Below, one piece after another: positions 1 through 7,316 of a stretch of 29,954 nt of DNA (position 1 is the stretch's first letter; each line of letters opens with the position of its first letter). This DNA comes from Asparagopsis taxiformis. Taxonomy: Eukaryota > Rhodophyta > Florideophyceae > Bonnemaisoniales > Bonnemaisoniaceae. The stretch is from the NCBI GenBank assembly GCA_030407315.1, contig JALQPE010000355.1, forward strand, positions 1 through 29,954, read 5' to 3'. Below the pieces are notes generated by a model, which had not been told where the DNA came from, did no database searches, and was given only the letters and a program-made list of their open reading frames with translations. Position numbers and translations under genes: made by a program.

Positions 1-161
1 ATTCACAAGTCATCAAGCGGCTCATGTAGGGCATTGAAGAATACCCTAAATCTACCGTGAGCCGCAAAGCACCACAGGAATGGTGCTAGGGATGCGAACA
101 GCGAGTTGAAACGCATACAATCGACCTCTTTTCGCGGATATCGCGATGCGTGGCTGGAAGA

Positions 162-1613
162 GAAGAGTTGGCGGTTGGGGGCGGTGGTAGTAAACTACAG
201 ATAATTGGTGTGTAGGATAGATTGGGTGCCATAGATCTTCAGAGATATGAAGATGACATTTTCCAGATTTGTTACCGCGCTGATTCGGAGCGTTTGTAAT
301 CATGCAGTGGGAAGGGCAATGAAAGCGTGGAAACAATTCAGATAGCGGGTTTAGAGAAAAAAGGAAAGTGTTTCATGCTTGCAAGTTTTATCTGATGATC
401 GCATTGCTGTTGGCACAAACCGTGGAAAACTGAGCGTGGTAAGCACACCATTAGGACAAGAAGTGAAACCCGTGCAAGGACAATTGATGGATCGTGGCCT
501 TTCTATCTGCAGAATCCATTGGCAAAATAACTAGATCTTTATCCAGCCACCAAGTGCATGTATTGAACATTGAAACAATGGAAAAGGTCAGTGATATGAA
601 TCACGACGCAAGTATTATTTGTGCCGGTTGAAGCATCATTGAACGAATGGTCGAATTTGAATGCATGGATAATAGTGTGCGCATATGGAGTGTCGATGAA
701 CACTGCGAGGAAGACTGGCCAGTCGTGGGTCACTGAGATTGGGTGGTTTACGTCGCATTCGACAGCACGGGATGAGGGCTGTATTCAGGTAGCAGTGATA
801 AAGGTCTGTGCGTGGAATATCCAGTGCGACGGACAGTAACTGCACAAAATACATTCAGTTGAAGATGGGCGCATGTCAAATATAAAGTGCCTTCACTGTC
901 ACCAACACGGTCCGAGCTCATCACACTTGCACGGGAGACGGGAGCATTTTTGTATGCTAGGTGGACATCAACAAACAACCTACTTGCAACGAGCAACGCG
1001 TACCTGCAAACGCACTAATAATCACAGGTGCGAAGGCGTTTGCGCTATCAGCGGACGAGCGTTCCTTGGTAGTCTATCCAAGCACACAGCGCATCGAAGT
1101 GCGGCGTGTCAGCGATGTGATCGCCGGGATAGATGACGTCGTCGCCCCATGAGAGTGCCAGACCCGATGGACAAGGAGATTAGCGAAATTGCTGTATCTG
1201 AAGACCAAAAATTCGCCACATTAGGTGGAGATTGGGACGCCATCGTCTACATCGTCAACCTGCAGTCTCGTTCACGAGCTGCAGGGACCGAAACGCGAAT
1301 CGCAGATGGTCTCTCGCCTCTAGATCCCAACTTCGACTATGGAGATGAGATTCTGTGCATGAATGCGTGTGGGATTCTTGCATTTAAGATGCGCACGCAG
1401 AACCGTCAGAAAATGGAGATGCTATCGAGCCCCTGGCGGGTCACGACAGCTGAAGAGGCGTTGACACCACGCTCAGTGGAAAAGGTATACAACGCTGCAT
1501 ATGCGCCTAAAAAAGTAGTGAAGAACTGGAACAAGACGAAACTGTGTCTCCAGCATGACGGTCATAAAAACCTACTTGGAGAGGGACATGGTGAACTTGT
1601 GTGGCGGGGATAA
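162..1613 (+). pseudogene. WD40-repeat (beta-propeller) protein pseudogene
   Basis: No single frame spans this stretch, but successive plus-strand segments read as WD40 blades. At 385-531 there is DDRIAVGTNRGKLSVVS. At 545-628 there is a block with HVLNIETMEKVSDM. At 665-838 comes the clearest blade pair, DNSVRIWSVD and then VVYVAFDSTG and GLYSGSSDKG, interrupted by in-frame TGA codons at 734-736 and 773-775. At 961-1152 there is a blade-like IITGAKAFALSADERSLVVY. An ATG frame at 1149-1613 (154 aa) starts inside an ATGA overlap and contains EISEIAVSEDQKFATLGGDW. The order of pieces fits one ancestral propeller protein with several indels and nonsense changes. The left limit is uncertain, and bases 1-160 may also belong. 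The closer family is not recognisable. The decay state argues against function. An intron-rich live gene is less likely, because stops fall inside blades. Confidence 0.6.
1149..1613 (+). CDS. C-terminal remnant of the WD40 protein (154-codon ORF)
   Basis: This is the longest intact piece of the decayed propeller gene. It has an ATG at 1149 that overlaps the TGA closing the preceding 961-1152 segment. Residues about 10-35 (ISEIAVSEDQKFATLGGDW, then VYIVNL) have the hydrophobic pattern of a WD40 blade. The rest (about 40-154) is polar with no motif I recognise. It lies in a series of collinear broken frames, so it is probably not an independent gene. If expressed it would be a lone blade, which does not fold as a propeller. 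It could instead be a downstream exon of a spliced gene. Confidence 0.35.
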   Translation: MRVPDPMDKEISEIAVSEDQKFATLGGDWDAIVYIVNLQSRSRAAGTETRIADGLSPLDPNFDYGDEILCMNACGILAFKMRTQNRQKMEMLSSPWRVTTAEEALTPRSVEKVYNAAYAPKKVVKNWNKTKLCLQHDGHKNLLGEGHGELVWRG

Positions 1614-1799
1614 CGAGGGGCGGACGGAGGTGATTGTGACTATGCAGAAGAGTCCGACTAAGGTGTTTTTCTCACATGCATCAATGAGACTTTGGATGCT
1701 TGTAGGGACGCAGTGCAATTGGTACTCTTGGTTTCAGCGGGACGGAGCATTGTGGGGAATGCGAGATTGCCATCGAATTGCAACTAAATTAAATGTATC

Positions 1800-2005
1800 G
1801 CATTTCAACAATTGTGCAATTGCATTGCTGGCGAGCCCAGGAATTCTAAAATTTCAGTCAGAAAAAAATTGCAAAAATACATCGATTTGGGCGGTCGAAA
1901 GTGCCGTACGGCACACCCTCATCTCAAAAACATGTTCACATGTGCATGTTTTTGAGAATAGCCCAAAAAATAAAGCAATTCAGGACGTCCACCGGACATA
2001 GGCTC
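1800..2005. repeat. Dispersed repeat, copy 1 (with palindrome and hairpin)
   Basis: About 165 bp, from 'caattgcattgctggcgagcc' (at about 1,820) to the hairpin, recur at about 2,840-2,995 with only scattered mismatches. It contains a perfect 14-bp palindrome GTGCCGTACGGCAC at 1901-1914. It also has a perfect 12-bp stem (CTCAAAAACATG ... CATGTTTTTGAG) with a 10-nt loop at 1923-1956. The right edge carries GGACGTCCACCGGACAT in the orientation opposite to the GGACGTCCGGTGGATGTCC motif at the left of copy 2, as terminal inverted repeats would. No transposase is encoded, so a MITE-like non-autonomous element is the likeliest identity. Confidence 0.55.
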
Positions 2006-2690
2006 GATTCTAATGTGGCCACAACGGCCCCAGAAGCTACCAAGCGCCCGAGCGGCCCCTCCTCACTCACCCACTCACGGCTATCTTGCAGAAACGTTCC
2101 TGCTGGCCTCATCCATGCCTTCACATCCACATCATCATCCTCTGCTGAGCTGTTCAACTTGGACATTTACTGGAAGTACTCGTTGTCTTCGACGTCCACC
2201 ATGCAGGACAACACCATGAATACTACACCCACCGTGGAGCTCAGTTATCAGTGGTGGGCGTCCTATAAATGAATGCTACAGAACCATTGCCCCAAGCCCT
2301 CCAATTTGGACGCTCAGCCCACAGCGATTGATGCTCTACCTCCTTGGTCGCTCTCCGATGCATGTAAATGCGTCAAAGTACGACCGATGGGGCAGTCCAA
2401 ACGTTTTGTACCAGTGCACGCCTAGGGATACCACAATGTTCGTCATACACACACAAACACACAAACAACCACGCACTGCTGCACCCATCTGTCGCATGCG
2501 TCAGTGATGTGCTGCAGTGTGTATGCGCCGTGCGGTAGCAAAATTTCCATGCTTGCAGCCATTGACATCCAGACATCCAGCTGCCTACCAGGGAAGCCGT
2601 TTGCAGCCGATTCCCATTTTCGGAATGGTATCTCGGTGCTCTCATCACTTGCTTAGTTGCTGCGATGCAAGCAAATGTGCAGCACTCGCC
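2006..2690. other. Non-coding, CT-rich spacer
   Basis: No reading frame here resembles a protein I know. The stretch begins with 'ggccacaacggcccc', which recurs at about 3,022 next to repeat copy 2, so this edge belongs to the repeat family. It also holds a short CA-rich run (about 2,447-2,475) and CT-rich low-complexity sequence. The predicted frames here are short and overlap on both strands. Confidence 0.4.
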
Positions 2691-2800
2691 TAGCTTGAAA
2701 TGGACGTCCAGTGGAAGTCCGGCTCGATTGCATTGCTGGCCAGCGCTGAGATTCTAAAATGTTCGGCTGAAAAATAGCTGCAAAACTGTATCCATGCGCA
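2690..2800. repeat. Dispersed repeat, truncated copy
   Basis: 'aaatggacgtccagtggaag' is followed by 'gattgcattgctggccagcg' and 'attctaaaatgttcggctga'. This is the same left end as the copies at 2,815, 3,315 and 21,460, but it diverges before the palindrome and hairpin. It is a truncated or older family member in the same orientation. Confidence 0.5.
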
Positions 2801-2814
2801 ATATTCGACCAACC

Positions 2815-3005
2815 TGAAATGGACGTCCGGTGGATGTCCAGCTCATTTGCATTGCTGGTCAGCCCAGAAATTCTAAAATTTCAGTCAGAAAAAAAATTGC
2901 AAAAATATATCGATTTGAGCGTTCGAAAGTGCCGTACGGCACACCCCCATCTCAAAAACATGTTCACATGTGCATGTTTTTGAGAATAGCCCAAATTTTA
3001 ATTCT
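2815..3005. repeat. Dispersed repeat, copy 2 (with palindrome and hairpin)
   Basis: This is the best-preserved copy. It starts with 'tgaaatggacgtccggtgga', continues through 'cattgctggtcagcccagaa', and contains the 14-bp palindrome GTGCCGTACGGCAC (2929-2942) and the 12-bp-stem hairpin (2951-2984). It has the same orientation as copy 1. The palindrome and the hairpin are identical in both copies although the flanks vary, so these parts may be constrained or the copies are young. Confidence 0.6.
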
Positions 3006-3289
3006 AATCAAGGTGTCTAATTTGGCCACAACGGCCCCAGGAACCGGCCGCCGCCCCGAGTGGGGCCATCGCTGGCTTCTGTAAGCACCAACTGTAAGCA
3101 AAGCCACATCTCACGAAGGGTCGATTCCAGGCTCAGGCTCAATACGCCAGGGCGAAGTCATAGTCCTTGTTTCGGCATGCTCCCACCCTACTCTCCCACG
3201 ACAAACACTACTCACCCGTCATGCTGCACATACTATGTGCACTTCATATGAGCAGTAGACCCGCCTGCGTGGTTGCTGTAATGCGTGGA

Positions 3290-3560
3290 TGTGAGCAGCA
3301 CACGAACAACCCAAAATGGACGTCTAGTGGATGTCCGGCTCAATTGCATTGCTGGCCAGCCCAGAAATTCTAAAATTTCCGAAAATCAATTTGGTGGCCC
3401 ATCATCTCCCGTGCAGAAACTCTCGCACTCATTTCTGATATACTTTTGGACGTGTTTCTCACTTTTATGCATCAGGAAAGGCGTTACAGAAAATTGGGAC
3501 TACGCTACTTGTGAGCCGCGTCGTTTGAGATAGCGAGTAGAGTTTTTTGTATAGTATTTA
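3290..3560. repeat. Dispersed repeat shared with 21.45-21.67 kb
   Basis: From 'aatttggtggcccatcatct' (about 3,389) to the 'gcgagtagagttttttgtat' stretch (about 3,555), this segment matches 21,487-21,660 with roughly three-quarters identity by eye, in the same orientation. The left flank also matches ('tggacgtctagtggatgtcc' against 'tggacgtccggtggatgtca'). Relative to the 21-kb copy, this one has about 50 extra bases (roughly 3,330-3,385) that are themselves the start of the palindrome-bearing repeat, indicating nesting or a longer ancestral unit. Confidence 0.55.
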
Positions 3561-4069
3561 TGTTATATTCTAAATGTGCGTTCGAGACCTGGTTTGTAAT
3601 ATTCTCGTGGTTTTGTGGGTACCAGTTTTGTGCTCACTTCTGGCAGCCCAATGGTGGAATGTACCTGAGCGACCAATCATCACCTACTGCTAGGTCGCAC
3701 ATTTTGCTGGCAACGTGTGCATGGAAGGACGAATGAACGCCGTGGGAGATGGATTTTCAGTTAGTTCATTTGAAATAATAAAATTTTATTAATGCGAACT
3801 TTATGGAATAAGTTTGTGCCTTACAGTGGATATTACAGGGATCATGTAAGGGAAGCAAATGGATTGTCATATGTATAATTATACTATTTCGATGTTCTCG
3901 ATCCGGATCTCATTATTCGGGAGTTCAGAGACCATGGCTCGGGCCATTCTTAATCTCAATACCAGCGATGATATGGAGTATGCACAGCAGGACTTAAGCT
4001 GACGTCGAATGCTGTCCAGTCGACGTCGCAGGCTCCACTTCTCCGCCATCACTGACTGAGGTTCTTTGG
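3561..4069. other. AT-rich stretch, nothing recognised
   Basis: No coding frame or repeat unit could be supported. There is an AT-rich stretch around 3,770-3,830 ('aataataaaattttattaat') and short direct repeats of GTCGAC near 4,020. It separates the dispersed repeats from the tandem array. Confidence 0.4.
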
Positions 4070-5560
4070 CCGTGTTTCCTTTGTTTGGTGTAGAGGATAG
4101 AACGACGGTGAGTATGCCAGTTTGGAGAGATTGCAGCGAGGGAAGCGTGTGTTTTGCTTCGTACTGTTGTCGTATATGCGATATTGATTCATTAGCCTAA
4201 TGCATGACTCACGAAGCTTCTGAGAAGCTTCGTGAGTCATGGTTTGCATGTTGTGAACGATGGGAGGCCGGTAAGTAAGTGAGTCTTGCGGGTGTGCAAT
4301 AAGGGATGCATGGGTGTCTAGTCTGACTGTTCTGGTTCATTTTGATGTTGTATAGGTGGTGCAGGAATGGTGTTGAAGGAAGGTAAGTTTCATTAAGCTT
4401 AAAGACAGGTTTCGCGATGAAATGGAATGCTGACTACATTTGTTCGTTGCACGATTTGTGACTTATTGGTTGTATTGTGTACATGATGCAACGAGATGAA
4501 GAGTTTAAGTGCGTTCTGAGGGTATGAAGCGAGGGAAGTGTTTGTTTCGAATTTTACTGTCGTCTTTTATGCGATATTTATTTATTGGAAGCTTAGTGAG
4601 TCATGGTGCATATTCGCTGAAGGGTGGAAGAGAGGTAAGCGAGCATTTAGGGGGTGCAGTGAGTGGAATGTAGGTTTTGAGTCTGACTGTTGTGGTTGAT
4701 GTTGATTTTGTGTAGGTGATTCCGGAATGGTGATGACGGAAGATAAGTTACATTGAGCGCCTAGTTAAGTTGTGCGAAGATATGGAATGCTGACTACATT
4801 TGTTTTTTGTGCAATTTTTGACTTATGGTTTGTATTGTGTGCTGGATACAACGAGGATAAGTAAGTTCTGAGGGTATGCAGCCAGGGAAGCAGGTGGGTT
4901 TTCAGTCCGACTGTTGTTGCTGATTTAGATGTTGTGCAGGAGATGCTGTAATGGTGATGAGGGAAGGTAAGTTACATTGAGCGCCCAGTCCGGTAGTGCG
5001 AAGATGCGGAATGCTGACTTCATTTGTTGGTTGTGAGATTTGCGACTTTTGGTCTGTACTACAGTAGTGACTATGGTGTGTAGAATGAAACGAGGGTAAG
5101 TGAGTTCTGAGGGTATGCATCGAGGGAAGTGTTTGTTTCGAATCTGACTATTGCAGTTGATGCGATATTTATTCATTGAAAGCTTATCCAGTCATGGCGT
5201 GTTTTGAGTGAAGGATGGAGCGAAGGTAGGTTCGGAAGTTTTGAGAGTATGCTGAGAGGGACATGTGGGTTTTGAGTCCGACTGTTTTTTGTTGATTTCG
5301 ATTTTGTGTAGGTGATGCAGGAATGGTGATGACGGAAGTAAGTTTCATTGAGCGTTAAGATGTGTTTTGCGAAGATATGGATAGCTGACTACGTTTATTC
5401 ATTACAAGATTTTTGCATCATGGTTTTTACTGTGTGTAGGGTGGAAGGGGTAGGTAAGCGAGTTTCTAGGATATCTGGGGGGAAGCGTTGCTTTTGAATC
5501 TGACAGTTGAGGTTCATTTTATGTATGTGGTGCAGCAGTGGTGAAGCAGGAACGGTAGGA
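4070..5560 (+). repeat. Degenerate tandem array with splice-like 27-nt blocks
   Basis: Units recur at about 224-370 bp. Landmark 'atgctgactacattt' and its variants lie at about 4,427, 4,787, 5,010 and 5,382. A second landmark, 'gtgtttgtttcgaa' with 'atgcgatattta', lies near 4,540 and 5,128, with a variant near 4,146. Each unit carries a 27-nt block (4356-4382, 4716-4742, 4940-4966, 5312-5338). Each block is preceded by TCTGACTG- or TCCGACTG-like sequence, a T-rich run and TAG or CAG, and followed by GTAAGT, ATAAGT or TAAGT. Further blocks before GTAAGTGAGT-like sequence occur near 4,093, 4,262, 4,635, 4,860 and 5,095. No long frame crosses the array. It is either satellite DNA or tandemly duplicated intron/micro-exon sequence. 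Confidence 0.6.
4204..4240. repeat. 37-bp perfect palindrome
   Basis: Two 18-nt arms (ATGACTCACGAAGCTTCT and AGAAGCTTCGTGAGTCAT) flank a single G, a perfect inverted repeat inside the tandem array. Only the right-arm sequence type ('gaagcttagtgagtcatgg') recurs near 4,588, with a weaker form near 5,180. The left arm is therefore probably a local inverted duplication. Confidence 0.85.
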
Positions 5561-5896
5561 TTCAAGGAGAGTGAAGAAAGGATTTGGGATGATGGGAAAT
5601 GAAGATGTGAGGTGTCTTCTGGAAGTGTATATTTTCGGGCATACGATAGAAGTGAGAGTGGGCTCCAAATCAGTACGATTTTCTGACCATATTCGTGTTT
5701 AATTTCTTGATGATTCGATGGGAAGAGGTGTTGTTAAGGAAAGCAGGGATGGTATTCGGAAGGAGCAGATGTTTTCTAATCTAGGCCGTGAGGGTCCGTG
5801 AAGTATGCGCAGATAGTAGTGCATGGCGTTCGGATGGTAGGGAGCATGCGATTCTGGGGGAGACGGGTGATCGACGATATGCTGACAGGTATTTTG
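5561..5896. other. Spacer, nothing recognised
   Basis: No protein-like frame, repeat or RNA structure could be supported between the tandem array and the 24-bp repeats. A reading frame entering the next repeat (from about 5,798) lacks an early ATG and resembles no family. Confidence 0.35.
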
Positions 5897-6022
5897 TATT
5901 CTGGCTGGATACGTATTTCATATTCTGGCTGGATACATATTCCGTATTCTGACCGGATACGTATTTCCTATTCTAACCGGGTATTTATTTCCTATTCTGA
6001 CCAGATATGTATTTCCTATTCT
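5897..6022 (+). repeat. 24-bp tandem repeat, 5 copies plus a partial
   Basis: Units start at 5897, 5921, 5945, 5969 and 5993, each beginning TATTCT, with consensus close to 'tattctggctggatacgtat' plus four bases. A sixth partial unit starts at 6017. The period of 24 keeps one frame open, and it would read as an 8-residue repeat (YSGWIRIS-like). That openness is expected of any stop-free unit whose length is a multiple of three, so it is weak evidence for coding. Confidence 0.85.
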
Positions 6023-6147
6023 AGAGAGACGTATTGTATACCAGCAGTTTCGTAAATGAGAGAATAAAATACGGTCCGATATGGGCCCTGAATTTACCTT
6101 CCGCTGTAATTTCTTCCCTCCCGGTTTTCGCTGATATATTGTATACT

Positions 6148-6319
6148 GGATGTCGGGTCCTAGTATTCCGCCATATGTACTAGAGAAAGTGGATGTCGGG
6201 TCCTAGTGTTCCGCCAAACGTACTAGAGAAAGTGGATGTCGGGTCCTAGTATTCCGCCATATGTACTAGAGAAAGTGGATGTCGGGCCCTAGTATTCCGC
6301 CATATGTACTAGAGAAAGT
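6148..6319. repeat. 43-bp tandem repeat, 4 copies
   Basis: Units at 6148-6190, 6191-6233, 6234-6276 and 6277-6319 each begin GGATGTCGGG and end GTACTAGAGAAAGT. They are nearly identical: one copy has 'caaacg' for 'catatg' and 'gtgttc' for 'gtattc', and another has 'gggccc' for 'gggtcc'. The high similarity indicates recent amplification. The array leads directly into the fold-back at 6,307. Confidence 0.9.
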
Positions 6320-6434
6320 GGACGTCCGCATCCAAAAATTTTTATTTTTTTTGGACGCGGACGTTCATTTGTTCTAGTAAATCTCGGGGCCGACTAGGAC
6401 CCGTACTAGAGAGACTGGACGTCCGCGTCCACTT
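6307..6434. repeat. Fold-back (inverted repeat) next to the truncated LTR
   Basis: The left arm at 6307-6338 (TACTAGAGAAAGTGGACGTC and onward) is nearly complementary to the right arm at 6345-6379 (through GGACGCGGACGT to CTAGTA), around an A/T-rich loop. A third copy in direct orientation (TACTAGAGAGACTGGACGTC and onward) follows at 6404-6434. An inverted piece of the 43-bp unit (ACTAGGACCCG) lies between. It resembles the end structure of a fold-back element, and it lies 13 bp from the point where the left LTR is cut. Confidence 0.65.
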
Positions 6435-6447
6435 CCGAAAACACAGA

Positions 6448-6739
6448 CGATAGCGCGCGTTGCGTCGCACGCCACTAGGCCAGGGATTTACGACCCCTGT
6501 GTGGATCGCGTTGTGCTCGAGTTTACTCGGTGATCTCACCCTGAGATCACGGCTTGCGCCGGCCCGCGAATCCCGTGTTGCGATCGTTCCCTACGCGTTC
6601 CGCCGTTGTACCACCCGTTCGCCAGCGCGACCGAGCGACGCGCGAACGCAAGTTCAACCAGCGCGTTACGGTTCACCTCGCCCTGACACGGCTGCAATTC
6701 TAGAACTCCCTAGCGATCGCCACCCCGGCTGGTCCTACA
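6448..6739 (+). repeat. 5' LTR, truncated (last 292 bp only)
   Basis: 6448-6739 matches 17820-18112 of the right LTR with one substitution (CACGGCTT against CACTGCTT) and one missing C (ACTCCCTAG against ACTCCCCTAG). It ends ...GGTCCTACA. Homology stops abruptly at 6447/6448, where the fold-back region begins. The missing part includes the AATAAA seen in the right copy and presumably the promoter-bearing U3. Confidence 0.9.
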
Positions 6740-6741
6740 AC

Positions 6742-6759
6742 TGGTCTCTCGACCTAGAA
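6742..6759 (+). other. Probable primer-binding site
   Basis: Two bases after the left LTR ends (...CCTACA, then AC), the sequence TGGTCTCTCGACCTAG begins with TGG, as expected for pairing to a tRNA 3' CCA. The identity of the tRNA primer cannot be settled without the host tRNA set. Confidence 0.5.
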
Positions 6760-7316
6760 TTGCGCGAACCGACGTGCGAACTCAGCGAAGCACAGAAACT
6801 CCGCTTAGGGAAAACACGGGACGCCAAACCTATCGCTTACTCTAATTCTTCTTTTATCCGTTTGTCGTGCGCGACAGCGAGGGCGATTGACGCGTGCGCG
6901 CGTATCGCTATCCCGGAAGCGGTGCTATAGCCTCTCTGGTTTGTATAACTACCCTACCTCTACTACGACGATTCGCCGCGCGGAACGACGCGATCGAAGA
7001 CGCAGCGCGTGCGCGCGCTAGTTCGCAACCCTAACGCGGGTTCGGCGGTGCCGAAAATATTGGGTTCGCGAGCGATCGAGACCCGTCTTCACGCGTTCCG
7101 AGCGAGGAAGAAGCCCTCCTGCGAGCGAACCCGTCCCCCTCACCCTTACTACGCGCGCCCGATACGCAGACAATTTTCGGGAAGCGCTTCCCTTTTTACT
7201 TGCCAATTTTTCGACGCGCCGACGCGAGATTTTGACGCGCGCCGAATTCCCCTTTCTCCTTCCCCATCATCCCTTTTTCCCTTTTCCCTAGGCGACGATC
7301 GAACGCAACCGCGCCG
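6760..7316 (+). other. Retrotransposon 5' leader
   Basis: About 560 bp of CpG-rich sequence lies between the primer-binding site and the gag ATG. Open frames here run on both strands, but none has a recognisable motif. Runs of CTTTCTCCTTCC-type pyrimidines at about 7,250-7,290 sit just before gag. The leader would contain the packaging signal, but I cannot point to it. Confidence 0.5.

Noticed and set aside
52..336. 94-codon minus-strand frame at the left edge
   Set aside because: It lies opposite the decayed WD40 region, and its sequence resembles no family. It is most likely a shadow.
5798..6055. Open frame with 8-residue repeats (YSGWIRIS-like)
   Set aside because: The repeat pattern is a direct result of a 24-bp tandem repeat without stops. 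The frame opens with GTG and resembles no protein.
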